From the NCBI GenBank assembly GCA_036924285.1, contig JAYKYS010000001.1, positions 6,163,501 to 6,227,500 of the forward strand: a stretch of DNA of 64,000 nt, given 5' to 3'. Position 1 is the first letter of the stretch. Every line of letters begins with the position of its first letter. The notes under the pieces were generated by a model. It ran no database searches. It saw only the letters and a list, made by a program, of their open reading frames with translations, and was not told the origin of the DNA. Origin of the DNA: Asterella californica (Eukaryota; Streptophyta; Marchantiopsida; Marchantiales; Aytoniaceae). Below, one piece after another: positions 1 through 11,214 of this stretch. Both the position numbers and the translations under genes were made by a program.

Positions 1-1096
1 CTTATACATTTGTATATATATCATAGTTTCTCATATTTTCTATATAGTTATTAATTATCAAATGGAATAATTACAAAGAATACAAGTTAAATGCGAACTG
101 TATATAATACATACAAACATAAGTCAATAAAAATCTAGCCAACTTTCTTGAACCCTTCAGTTCAATTATTTTACAACTCACAAGCTCAGTGACATGTTAA
201 TTCCAAAATATATATAATTTTTATGGAATCAATGTGGTTTTTATACGGTTAAAGATCATACTTACAAACTATCCTTTAACTATATAAACTTGAGAATCAA
301 AATTTTGCTTAAATCCCATAATGTAATGCAATTATTTCATATGTGATATTGAGTAAAGGGGAAATATTTGATCTCATAAACGAATGACTGATAATGCCGG
401 AGTTAATTTTCTCCTATTTCCAGTTCACTAATCAGGACCAATCTGACAGTGAGCAGCTGAGTACTGGAAACAAGCTATATATTACTTCCTCCAAGTAATT
501 ATATTGAAGCACATAAATGGCTAAAATTGACAGTACCTTTATAACAATATTTCAAAATTAAATTGATTTGGAAAATTTAATATTTTATTACATAAGTTTA
601 ACCTTGTGCTTACACCGTAATTTAGTATTGGAGGCTACAAAATAAATATTCTAGGACAAAATAACATTTGTCATTTACAGTAAACTCAAAACCCCGGGTA
701 TGGCTACAAGTGCTCCTGATGGAGTGGAGGAAGCCAATAACTATGGGGGTTTAAAGTCCTTGCATACGTGGCCCACCAGAAGAACGATACGCGGGATGAC
801 CGTGAAGCTCGATGCTCTCTGTGCTGCCCGACTCACACAGACCTCTATCCGCGTTTACTCTCGGCCTAACATCCAGTCAAACCAACCTGCCAGGAATGAA
901 GGGATCGATCATTCAGTTCCAGGTGGATATCCTCCGGGTATTTACACTTTCACATCGGGTTCTCAAGCAATCTGAAAGGTATTCGCTTTCTTCCTCCTGA
1001 ACTTCTGTCAGACGTTAAAGTTCTTCCCTCTAATGATGTAGCTGCCCAGCGTATAGCTTCTGCACGATGCTGGTATCCAAAGCATCTCAGGTAGAG
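1..1096. other. AT-rich intergenic DNA, no gene seen
   Basis: The stretch is AT-rich with stops in all frames. A moderately open piece at 700-1000 has two overlapping short reading frames of which neither resembles a known protein. I see no structural RNA or mobile-element ends here. Confidence 0.6.
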
Positions 1097-1099
1097 AGT

Positions 1100-1395
1100 A
1101 AATAAATAAGCATGCTCGATCTACCTCGGGAACTTTTGCTCTCTTTCTGTTATAGGAAAAGATTAAAATATCAACTAGAAATTATAAATTATATCAAGTA
1201 AAAATTAATTTATGTATAAATATTAAATAATTTTTGGACTTACAGCAAGATTGTCCAGATAATATATAAATAGACCATAAATTGATGCACATCCTAAACT
1301 ACAAGTGCGATAAGTTGCTAACGAAAAATTCAATTTAGTTGATATATTAAGTATTACCCAACCCTTCCTAACGGAAGAGTTAGAAATAAATTAAG
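1100..1395 (-). repeat. Dispersed palindrome-rich repeat family, copy R1
   Basis: Read on the minus strand this copy ends with the family's conserved tail: GAGCAAAAGTTC, then a GATCGAGCATGC-type block, seen on the plus strand at about 1108-1142. At 1351-1394 it carries the family hairpin built on CCAACCCTTCC / GGAAGAGTTAG, flanked by TTAA-rich arms. Compared with copies R4 and R6 it is diverged. I see no coding capacity, and no terminal inverted repeats that would assign it to a known transposon class. Confidence 0.6.
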
Positions 1396-1644
1396 GTAAC
1401 TTTCCTGGAAACGGTGAATAAATAAACAACCTGATACTATAATAGACTTAAAGAGCTCGCTTATTTCTTCTCTTTTAAAAAAAATTTAGAGGCGTGCATA
1501 TATATATATATATTCACATAATTTATAAGTAGAACTTTTCATGCAAAACTTTACTATAATATAAATTATGTTCGAAAAAAGTTTATTCATTCGTCAGTAG
1601 ACTGAGTCTTATCTTGGAATGAGGGAATTTTCATGTGTTTGTTT

Positions 1645-1722
1645 GATGAGTTTACTTTCCTTCTTTTTCTTTTCTTTTTTCCTCTTAAAAAAGAGGAAAA
1701 AAGACGAATGATGAGTTTACTT
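1645..1722. repeat. Short hairpin flanked by 13-bp direct repeats
   Basis: GATGAGTTTACTT occurs at 1645-1657 and again at 1710-1722. Between them is a perfect 13-bp inverted repeat (CTTTTTTCCTCTT at 1674-1686, complement at 1691-1703) with a 4-base AAAA loop. The arrangement looks like a small insertion with a target-site duplication, or a foldback left by one; the origin is unknown. Confidence 0.5.
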
Positions 1723-3448
1723 TTATCTTCTTAGCACGCGACGAAGTCCGCTAATTCATACCATGTTTAGAGGGGGTAATATATTTTAGCTTAATTCCAT
1801 TGGCTGACGAGTTAGTCGCACGTACGTATCCTCAAAAGTGAGCAACCGTGAATATTTACATTGGTCATATTACCTAACCCTTTCGTCAAGAAAGGTAAGG
1901 TTGATTAACTATATTCTTTTCTTCGGCACAGATGGTCGAGCTTGTAGTTTTGAAAACACATTAGCTTATTCTCTTTTATGTGTTATGTCGAGATTTTCTC
2001 GTATTTCTAAGTCCAGTTAATTTTTAATATTATAGATCATTTTAAATTTTTTAATTTTAATATATAATATAGAATTAATACTTCTATCTTTTCTGATAAT
2101 AACCAGCGGGCAAAAGTTCATGTTTCATGCATATTATCTAACACGTATCCTCTATCATCCAAGTCAAAATTAAAATTCTATCGGTTTCCAGATTTCTTAA
2201 TATACTATAGTGGAATATCCATGTTCATCCAATTTATTTTCTCAAACTGCATTAACTACTCGAAGTAGACTTTGTAAAAGAGAAATTTAATACATTGTCC
2301 TTTTTTTGCTTTTCTTCTTTGAAGATCGCATGAGATGCATATAATTCTTTTATTTTCTTCCTCATTTGTATGTAGCGGTAGAGATCCAAGAGATCCTAGA
2401 GATCCTAGAGATCCAAGAGTAAACTTCCATGCAAACTTTCCAAAGTCTTCTAGCCTGGCGATAAGAGTATACTCTCACTTGCCGAGAGAAGGTTAATGCA
2501 AAACAAAGTATTTCATTCTGCGGCGGTGTTCCTTGGGTATCGCTCAATATAGAGTTTGAGTATCATGTGATAGATTTATTATTATTTTGATCAATATTTG
2601 TTTAATTTAGTATTTATTATTTTACTACTATTATTTACTTTTTTTGTCTCTTATCATAATAATAAAAATAATAAAAAATTCATTTTGAAAATTTAAATAC
2701 AAATTTAAAGTTATATATACGAAAATTATTTGACTAATTCTATGCAAATTAATGTTATTAATTTATTTTATAATATCGAAGAATGTTTGAAATATTCTTC
2801 TTTTAGATCAGTTCACCTTCCTTGGTGCAATACGGTGCAATGAGTTATCAAAGTATCACACACATAATATGGTGTTTACATTGACATATCAAGTTGAACT
2901 TAACTTACTCAAGAAACAACGTTGATTTGAAGGTTATCTTCTATATGTCAAGTGTTGCTAATAAATAAATTATTAATTCAAATGTTAATTATCAATACAA
3001 ATAATAGTAATAGCACTAATATAGGTATAATTAGTAATAATAATACTAAAATAATATTTTTTATACTTAGAAATTTATTAATATAATATATTCAAAAGTA
3101 TGATAACAAATCTCATATATATATCCCATGTACAAGTAATATCCGGCTTGCATAGCATTATCATTTAAATTAAACTAAATCATCAATCTTTATTTATTTA
3201 TTTCTAAAATACCTAAAATTATGTTTAGGTCCTTAAGTACTTATATACTGAATATAATATTTTCATTATCTTCATTTATTATACTATAAACAATATTAAA
3301 CTAGAAATTTTATTCACTAATATCAATTAAATAACATTATAAATATCCATTTTTCATAATTCCAGTACGTCGCATACGGTACATTAATAAGATTCATTTG
3401 ACCTTAGAGCGAACGTCTAATCACGAACTCTTGCTTGAGAATTAAGGC
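1723..3448. other. AT-rich intergenic DNA with a repeat-family tail fragment
   Basis: There is no gene. A tail fragment of the dispersed repeat family (GGGCAAAAGTTC followed by TCATGCATATT) lies on the plus strand at about 2105-2140. The rest is AT-rich and contains the 9-bp tandem repeat listed separately. Confidence 0.5.
2381..2416. repeat. 9-bp tandem repeat (GAGATCCTA/A, 4 units)
   Basis: Four consecutive 9-base units read GAGATCCAA, GAGATCCTA, GAGATCCTA, GAGATCCAA. The period is exact, with only the eighth base varying. It does not overlap a supported gene. Confidence 0.85.
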
Positions 3449-3750
3449 AAATAATAAGCATGCAAATTCATGAACTTTTTGCTCTTTTTATGTTATCAAA
3501 CAAGATATAATTAATATATATAATTACTATAATAAATTATAATAAAATTCAAAATTAAGTGTACTTGTTAAATATTAATCATACCGGAAACAGTAAAAAA
3601 GTCCATGGAGAACCAATAAGTGAAGTGCATTGCAACGCGCTTCACAAGACCATAAGTCCTGCACTCTCCGTGAGTAATTGAATAAATATAAACAATACTT
3701 TATTTGTTATCTAACCCTTGCTCAACCAAGCGTGAGGTAATAAATTAAAC
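3449..3750 (-). repeat. Dispersed palindrome-rich repeat family, copy R2
   Basis: This is a minus-oriented copy. The tail block (GCATGCAAATTCATG, then CTTTTTGCTC) is at 3459-3487, the middle block with a GCGCTTCACAAGACCATAAGT-like segment at about 3638-3660, and a decayed CTAACCC hairpin with TAAATTAA at 3711-3750. The order is the exact reverse complement of copies R4 and R6. Confidence 0.6.
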
Positions 3751-3965
3751 TTACAGCACGCTTCCATCTTCAGATCGGACAGTGAAATTGTTCTTGAGTT
3801 TTAGCTCGAAGAAAAAGAAGACTACATACTACAATGTAGTAAACAAATTCTGAAGGGACATTGGATGTGATCACGTCGTGACTAAAATAATATACATGCT
3901 TCATCACGTCAAGACTAGAGTTACATCTAGTTCGTACATTTAAATCAAGTAAGGGCATTCATTAT

Positions 3966-4700
3966 CATGTTCACTTTATGTTATCATTAAATATATAAAT
4001 AGATTATAAATAATCTAAAGTGGAATTACAGTTTTTAATAAATGTTAAATATTAACTGAGGAGAGCCATACTGGAAATCCGGATATTTTATTTTGTTTTG
4101 TTTTTTTTGGCCTCTATTAACTGTGGGGCTTTCTGCAGCCGTATGCTGCTGCCCTTGCACAGCATGAGTCCTCCCGCAAGGAAGACTCGACCCCACGGCA
4201 CCCGGGCTACAGGGCGGATGCGGTAACCAACAAGCTATTGCTTGTTGGCTAGGAAATCCGGATATAACCCATAAGGAAAAAGCATACTTACGTGCTCCAG
4301 AAGGTACATGTCGAATATTCTTCCCCACGGCCTTGTACAATGAATTTCGTTTTCTCTTATAGGAAGACATGTAAGTGTTATAATTTTTTTTCTAAACTAT
4401 TATAGAAAATTAAATTAATTCATAAATGTTATATGTTACTTAGTCCCGGAGTAGCCAACTCGTCTGGAGAGAACCCATAAGTGAAAGGCGGGCTGCTGCG
4501 CTCTTGGGAGTATAAATCCGGAGTAGTAACTGTAGAATAGCGCCATTTATATGAGACATTAAATAATGTTTTAACCCTTCCCGCCGGAAGGGTTAGGACG
4601 TTATTTAATGTACACTTATGTACACTGAAGTGTACATGGGTGAATAATATGCATGCTTCATATATAGAGGATGCTTCGAGATCCTCCTCCCAGAGGAGAA
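3966..4700 (-). repeat. Dispersed palindrome-rich repeat DNA, copy R3, interrupted by a SINE
   Basis: Minus-oriented repeat-family material holding the middle block (AACCCATAAGTGAAAGGCG at about 4474) and a clean hairpin at 4557-4610, in which TTAACCCTTCC and GGAAGGGTTAG sit inside CATTAAATAA / TTATTTAATG arms. It probably comprises more than one copy. It is split at 4087-4251 by a SINE whose target-site duplication lies in the repeat. The segment at about 4318-4345 (TTCCCCACGGCCTTGTACAA) recurs inverted at about 6752-6775. Confidence 0.55.
4073..4265 (-). mobile_element. tRNA-derived SINE with 14-bp target-site duplication
   Basis: The insert at 4087-4251 is flanked by perfect direct repeats GGAAATCCGGATAT (4073-4086 and 4252-4265). 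On the minus strand the 5' end carries an RNA polymerase III A-box-like TAGCTTGTTGGTTA (complement of 4224-4237) and, about 45 bases on, a B-box-like GGGGTCGAGTCTTCC (complement of 4180-4194). It ends in an A-rich tail (AAAACAAAACAAAATAAAAT type) next to the second duplication. Internal promoter, A-rich tail and a 14-bp duplication are together diagnostic of SINE retroposition. The perfect duplication indicates a young insertion compared with the repeat it lies in. Confidence 0.85.
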
Positions 4701-4811
4701 AGTTGTAAAATATGCCCCCGATTGTTGGAGACGGATGGCCGCTGAAAACGACCGCGACTTATGCAATGTAATCTCTACCAAATATTTATCTGTATCGAGC
4801 ATTACTTTTCA

Positions 4812-5172
4812 GAGCACTTGCATATTCACCTCCTCCATCTTCCGATGGAGAGGTAAATATCAGGTGGTTAATTTAATACCTAACCCTTCCGACAAGAAGG
4901 GTTAGGTATTAAATTAACATCACAGTATATTAACGTATTAACGATTGTGTACTCGCGGGCTTGTACCTTGTGAAGCGCGGCACTGAAGACAGTACTTATG
5001 GGTTATCTTCTACTCTTCTCGTGTTTCCAGGCATGGATAACAGATAACATTTATAAAATATTGTAATTCTTTATATATAATTAGTATATATTTTTTACTT
5101 AACATCTATATATATTCTCGATATCATTAAGCGAGCAAAAGTTCTCGGAGTTCATCCAGCATGCATATTTTC
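4812..5172 (+). repeat. Dispersed palindrome-rich repeat family, copy R4 (near full length)
   Basis: Blocks in order: GAGCACTTGCATATTCACC, then a CCTCCTCCATC...GATGGAG hairpin (4831-4853), a long palindrome TTAATTTAATACC...GGTATTAAATTAA around CTAACCCTTCC (4868-4917), a GGGCTTGTACCTTGTGAAGCG block (about 4958), AT-rich DNA, and the tail GAGCAAAAGTTC...CATCCAGCATGCATATT (5133-5170). It aligns by eye over its whole length with copy R6 at 10656-11017 in the same orientation. No reading frame is conserved between the two. Confidence 0.75.
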
Positions 5173-5690
5173 CGTTGATGGACCAAAGAGTACTCCACTG
5201 GTGAAATATAAATTAATATAAATTAAAAATAAAAATACTACTCGAGTCCATGAGAACTGCCTTTATAAGAAGACGGGGGCCATTCTGTCCACATGACTTA
5301 TAGGTTTTCGGTATTTTTAGCGGCCAAGTACACGAAAGGTAATGATCTTGGTGAGTAAACTAAGATTATTTATTATAGAAATTTAATTTTTAGCTTTTTA
5401 AATTAGAAATATAGGTTTAATAGCTCAGTTCATCTCTTCTAGGGTTAGTCAATTGTTTCCAAAGGAGATCTCTTGTTTCTTTCCTTTGCGATAAATCATA
5501 GACATATAATTTTTGAAAAATAACTTTTTCAAAACACTGAAAGTTAATTATTTTACTACTATATGCACGCTTTCCTTCTTCCTGCTCTCCAGCATATGTA
5601 CAGTTCGGATGTATATTCTTATACTAAAACGTTCTGTATAAAGATCAAACTGATTAATAATTAAAGAAAGGTTCTACATCAACGAGCTAC
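5173..5690. other. AT-rich intergenic DNA, no gene seen
   Basis: No conserved reading frame, RNA or repeat structure was recognised in this stretch. Confidence 0.5.
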
Positions 5691-5694
5691 TATA

Positions 5695-5885
5695 CTGCCT
5701 GGCTCAGTAGATGGAACTGCGGTTAAGTCGCAGATCTCTTCGCCAAGTCACAGATTTCGGTTCAAACCTAAATCCTCGACTGTGACCAACATGTACGGTT
5801 GTCAACTAGACCGGGGCCAAGCCGACGATCTCCGATTGGGGAGGGAGGCGATATACACAGAAACCGGATAGAATGTTGTTGCGTG
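5695..5885 (+). mobile_element. Candidate second tRNA-derived SINE or SINE relic
   Basis: TGGCTCAGTAGATGG at 5700-5714 fits a polymerase III A box, and GGTTCAAACCT at 5759-5769 fits a B box, with spacing typical of tRNA-like promoters. The following 100 bases are GC-richer than their surroundings. I could not find a target-site duplication or an A-rich tail, so boundaries are approximate. A decayed tRNA-like sequence is the alternative. Confidence 0.4.
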
Positions 5886-6769
5886 TCATCCGCTTCGTTG
5901 ACAGTCGGCCAGTCGGTGTTTGTTTTTGTTTGTTCTGTAGTGGTGTAAAAGGCGGGAGAAGAGCGAGTCCGTAAGATAAGGGACGGATGATAGTCCTACA
6001 GTGGAGGGGTGATCTGCATGGGACTCCAGTCTCCAGAGCTCTGGGCTGGACTGGCCGCCGCCATCATCCCCATTCCTTGCTGCCATGCAGTCACTTCCTT
6101 CAAGGCTTCCGTCCTCTATTCGTCCGGTCGGGCAGGACAGGGCGTGCCAGACGCTCTTACGCCAGGAAGACAATCACGTGGTGCAAACCATGGATCGTGA
6201 CTCGTGTGGGTGCTCCTTTTACCCGTTAAGGACAAATTTAGAGGCTCGCCGGAGGAAGAAGATGCGGCTGCCGTTGCAGTGCCGCATCTTCTTCCTTCGA
6301 TGCTCCGTCCATGTCTCTCTTGATGATAGCATTCTCCCGACGATGTTAGATTGGAATAGCAGTGGTAGAAGTGAAATGCTTGCTTATGCTTGCTCATTCA
6401 CGTCATGTACATGTCTTAGAAAGTGTACATGGGGCGTAATTTATGAGGTAATCTTTCTATTAGGAAGGGTTAGCTTTAAATTAATATTTTAAAGATTTTT
6501 TTCATTCTTCAATACAATTTTATTTATAGTTGAATATGTTACAATTAAACTCACTGCGTTCTTTCTGTTTTCAGAGTTCATGAATTTCACTCAGTTAAGA
6601 GTAGTTTAAATTTGGTTTTTTAAATATTATAATTTAAATTTATACTCAAATTTTTCTTTGACTTGCATTAATTCAAGAAACCAACCACGGATAATTTAAA
6701 TTTACACAATAATAGAACACAAAGAGATTATATATTTCCCCGCTTCCTTCACTGTACAAGGCCGTGGGG
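5886..6769. other. Gene-free, GC-richer patch with hairpin
   Basis: Between 5886 and 6400 the DNA is richer in GC than its surroundings and open in several overlapping frames on both strands, none recognisable. At 6253-6296 is a perfect 16-bp inverted repeat (AGGAAGAAGATGCGGC and its complement) with a 12-base loop. At about 6451-6490 there is a half palindrome of the dispersed repeat family (GGAAGGGTTAG followed by TTTAAATTAA). Confidence 0.5.
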
Positions 6770-7116
6770 AAGAATATTCATCTCTTCCATCTAAAAATGC
6801 AAGAGGACTGTAAGCTTAATTTAGTAACTAATCCTGCCCACGGGAAGAGTTGGGTACTAAATTAATGTGTTTATGAATGAATTGTTTTAGTTCAGTGGGC
6901 TACTGTGCGAGACTTTCCTCTAAAGCGCAAAGTCTCGCACTCCACTTATGAGTTTTCTATTCATGTTTCCATTCCTGTAACAATAAATATTTAACATTTA
7001 ATGTTATTTAATATTTTTATTAAATTTAATTTATAATATGCATATAATAGTTATAATATTTTCTATAACATAAAGAGAGCAAAAGTAGCAAAGTTGATCG
7101 AGCATACTTATTGACT
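6770..7116 (+). repeat. Dispersed palindrome-rich repeat family, copy R5
   Basis: Family order is retained: ATATTCATCTCTTCCATC (about 6773), palindrome TTAATTTAGTAAC...TACTAAATTAA (6816-6865), a middle block that forms its own 12-bp stem (GTGCGAGACTTT at 6905-6916 with its complement at 6929-6940), an AT-rich stretch, and the tail GAGCAAAAGTAGCAAAG...GAGCATACTTATTGAC (about 7077-7116). Confidence 0.65.
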
Positions 7117-7249
7117 AGTGTAACTACAGAAATTTGCTTGATAACACCTCTAGTAGGTTAGTTGAGATTGATCCCACCTGTTTTAACAATGTGTTGTTTG
7201 ATCATTTTCGAAAGAAACACTCTATGCAATGAATAGCCAACGGATGGAT

Positions 7250-8000
7250 AGATCTCATCAAGCTTCATAAGGGAAAGAGGGATCCGAAAGACCAAGCAAC
7301 CAATGCCTCAAAGAGAAGAAGAACATCGGGGCTAAGCCCCACTATCAGTAGCTCTAAAGTCGCCTATGGCTTGTAAAATATCACACATCGATAAATCGAA
7401 ACTCCTGCATACAATAGGTGCACATGAAGTAGCATCGCTTACTGCAATTGCTCTCTTGTGGACCGCATCTACTAAAGCTCTCTCACGGAAACTTGCTATC
7501 TAAAATTTGTAGTACAAAAAGAAAGAGAAAGTGGTACTCCTTAACACTTCTCATGGTAAGTTTTAGCACAATCTCGAATAAAAATATCGAACTCAGAGAT
7601 TGTCGATCTATATATCTCTAAGGCTAGGGGATGAAGCGATGTCCCTCCTGCATCCTCTATACTTGATCACTTTCGGTGCTACCGCCATGCCTACAATCCA
7701 TCATGGGGGATGGTTGATCACCTATGTCATCATCGAATCTCGTGTCGGATCTATGACAACCACATCTGCCACTGAGATCTGATCCTCTCTTATCATGTAC
7801 AGATCAGCTCTCACTGACTCTCTCGTCTAAAAGCATACGAACGTTCTCTCCACGTCATGTAATAACTCTCCCGTGCTATAGCAAACACAACATCTCTGAT
7901 GGCATCATGCATAGCTATCAGCTCTTCATCATCTCCGTAAGGACAGCGAACAAGGTGTCAATCCGAAGTGTCGAGCAGGACATCACACTCGCAAGTGGAC
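7250..8000 (-). pseudogene. LINE-type reverse transcriptase C-terminal relic
   Basis: Minus-strand translation gives, with stops and frame changes, a cysteine/histidine segment CECDVLLDTSD...HLVRC (about 7945-7995), then HDAIRDVVFAIARES, then ADVVVIDPTRDS, then KYRGCRRDI, and later RDCAKTYHEK and FRERALVDAVHKRA. From memory, this order (C-C-H-C, HDAxRD, LADVVIADPTR, RERVSxALxRA) is typical of the C-terminal part of plant non-LTR reverse-transcriptase-like proteins. Upstream polymerase motifs are absent, so only the 3' part of an element remains. Stops after FRRESQ and after DSMMT show that it is dead. Confidence 0.6.
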
Positions 8001-10655
8001 AGTATAGAAACAATATGCTAGACACAAGTCTAGGTTTGATCATACCTTTGACTTGTTATTGATAGTAAAATCAATAACTGTATCTTGTCGTTAATCATCT
8101 TATTATTTCGATTATGATTAAATGTTTTTATCATTCAAACTGTTTAATAATCATACATCGGACAATACATGCTCTAAGTTGATGTGTGCAGTCCGAAATG
8201 TCACGGACATAATAAAGTGATTGGTTTAATAGGTGATAACCAGTCATAGGTATTATCAAACCATACACAGTTTAGAGAGGTATGCTCATAAATCTATTTT
8301 GGATGAGATCAAGTAAATTTCTGAGTGCAGTTATTGTATTATGAAACCATTTTATAATACCAAAGTTGTGATTTAAAGAAATATGATTATAGCGAGGTGA
8401 TTTAATCACATTTACACAAACTTGACTCTAATAGAATAAGCGAAAAGTATTTAAATTGCTAGTTTGGAAAATAAACCGTACAGCTATGTTCTTATTGAAC
8501 ATTACTTCAAACAGTTTTGAAAATATCACATGCTATGAAATCGGAAACTTTCATCACATGTGATAAAGGAAAAACAAATGTTTTTGCAATAGAGATATCT
8601 CTGAGAAAGCATAACTGACCGTTGAAATTATGTGGAAAAATTTGACAAATATGAATATGGGTAACATATGCATCCACTTTTTACCTTGATGTCATTATTT
8701 TCTTCATTTGAATGTTCTAACCTAATGAGATCCGTAAACTCTTAGTCTCATGTATTATATTTATCTCATATCAAATGAAAAATTGATAAAAGAGATACAA
8801 CTCCCTTTTCATGTTCTATTTTGGATTTCTTGAAACTCATATATCGTTCTGACAACGAATGGTCATATTTCCATCGTGTACAAAATAAATTCCAAATAAA
8901 GTTGTTGTTGCATGTACATGAAAGTTGATAATTAATTTAATTACCTCTGGATATTATTAATTACTTAAGATATTAAAATTTTGGAATTTATGAAGTAATT
9001 TTGTTGAAAGATCTTCATAAAATATTCATGTTATGTAATATACTACCAAAACAGAGCATTGATTTAACTTTAAATTTAACTTAGTTTATAACAAATGCAT
9101 GCATATATTTATCATCTATTGTTCAAAACAAATTATAATTTGAATATTTGCAGTTTCACTTAAAAATAACAAACACATAAATTAATGCATTTTATATACA
9201 TGACGTTTTAACTGACTAATGATTAATAATCTGAATGCACCACGATTTCGTGCTTTGATAGTGTGAATTATAGGAGCTTATTTACACAAGCTTTTTAAAA
9301 AGCGAAGGATGTATTCGTTTGTGGCATGAACGTGGAACGTATTAGTATGTGGCATTCTGTAGCCACTATAATAGAGCAGAAATCCCTCTTGCATTCATCA
9401 ATATTTTTGAACTGTTAGTGGAAATATTACGAATTCAGTTCAATACACATCGAACCCAGTTGGAACAGGAGACAAATTTTAACTATAAGCTAAAGTAAAA
9501 CAATTTAGGTCATTTTTTTGACTTTACAGAAATGATTGATCTGGGAACCATTTCGCCAGAATGTGACAATGCTACTGGGACCGTTGCTAAAAAAAACAGT
9601 TCACACCTCGATCACAGTTCCAAACAATCAATCACGAACGATAACGCCCGAAGATACCAGCGGACGATTTCAGATTTCAGATCAGCGAGCTCTTACTGAA
9701 CTCCGCCTCGACCTGCACTCAGTTCTTCGAGTAATCTGCATTGAGAAATCATCATCTCCAACACTACAACACTGATTACTCACAAATGGTCAAGCCAAAC
9801 CCACTCTAAACGCGAAGAGAATCCGGGTTACACTCAACTAGACTATCCACCATAGCATGGAGCTTGAAGGCTCAACTCGAAGAACTAAGGCCTCCAAGCC
9901 CTACCTGCGAAGTTTACCCCTAGTGGGCTCTCTCACCAACTCGCCCTAACGGCACTAACGGCCTTACCGGGATCCACCACTTCGCACTCGGTCAACCTAG
10001 CCGAGGTGCCCAAACTGACGTGACAACGGTGCTCTATGAATATAATAACCACTGAGATAATAATATCTAATCAACAACTAAGCTTACAAGGTTAGTCAAG
10101 TAAAAGATTTTCGTTTTGATTGTAAGTGTTTGTGAGAAGGGTATGACTCACCCAAGTTTGTTCAAGGAATGAAGAAGTATATATCATAGTTAGGAATCAA
10201 TTGACAAACATGTAAAGCTAGTTCCTTTCAAACCCATGTATCTATTATCATCAAAGTTTCATTAGAAGATTTTACCAACATAAAAGCTTTAATCTCGCGA
10301 TATGTAGGTGTGACCTACGAGGAAGGACAAAGGTAGTAGGGGGTGTCAAAATATTAATAGATCGGTAAATTACATTTTTCTGCCTAGATTCCGATGTTGA
10401 CTGGAGGACTCCTCAAACCTTGAAGTCTGCCTGGTAGAAACTGCTATCGCAATGAGTATTAGATTTTTCAATACATATAATGTAATTTACATTGATATTA
10501 TATGTCGCAGTGCATATTAGAGTATTTAAAGTTTTTTTCCTTCCGCTCGCAGAAGTTTTGATCGAATCGATATATCACGAAAAAATTTTGATAAGTTGGG
10601 AAAGGGTTTTCACTTCTGATTTTAAACATTGTAAGCAAATGATATAAGTTTCATA
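8001..10655. other. Intergenic DNA, no gene seen
   Basis: The DNA is AT-rich to about 9500, then of more even composition. A 79-codon frame at 9536-9775 resembles nothing I recognise. No RNA gene or element ends were seen. Confidence 0.5.
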
Positions 10656-11017
10656 GCACCTGCATATTCACTTCCTCCATCGAAAGATGGAGGAGACAAA
10701 TATCCAGGCATTTAATTTAGTATTTAATCCTTCTGAAAAGAAGGGTTAGGTATTAAATTAAACTCTGAATAAATTAATATATTAATGAGTACAGTTTCTA
10801 GGACTTGTACTATCTGAAGCACGATAGTCGAGTCAAGACTTATGGTTTATTTCTTGTTTTCCTTGGGTTTCTTGACATGGGTTAATAAATAATATTTATA
10901 AAATATTTTAATTATTTATATTCACTTGATATATAGTTTTTATTGAACACTTATATAATTTTTGATAATAATAAAAGAACAAAAGTTACCAGAAGTCATC
11001 CAGCATGCATATTGACA
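10656..11017 (+). repeat. Dispersed palindrome-rich repeat family, copy R6 (near full length)
   Basis: It aligns from end to end with R4: GCACCTGCATATTCAC, hairpin TCCTCCATC/GATGGAGGA, palindrome TTAATTTAGTATTTAATCCTT...AAGGGTTAGGTATTAAATTAA (10712-10761), block GGACTTGTACTATCTGAAGC, AATATTTATAAAATATTTTAAT, and the tail GAACAAAAGTTAC...CATCCAGCATGCATATT. The two copies differ by many substitutions and small indels, so the family is not recent here. Confidence 0.75.
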
Positions 11018-11214
11018 CGCACTAATAGGGTGTTTCAAACATCGGCTGTAAATTTTGGTTACAAGAATAGAACTTTTTATGGCTGTTGGACCGTAAACTT
11101 ATCCGTTATCGATGGAGATGGTCTGTAGATATTTAGGCGGTGTTTGTAATTTCACTTTGGTTATAACTTTCTAATATATAATAGGAGGGGGTCAAAGTTA
11201 ACACAGAAGACCCC

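Noticed and set aside
4868..4917. CCTAACCC / GGGTTAGG runs as interstitial telomere repeats
   Set aside because: They are single units inside a palindrome (CTAACCCTTCC), not tandem arrays of the plant telomere repeat CCCTAAA.
7250..8000. Functional gene with C-C-H-C zinc finger
   Set aside because: In-frame stops and frame changes separate the conserved blocks, and the blocks match the C-terminal region of LINE-type proteins.
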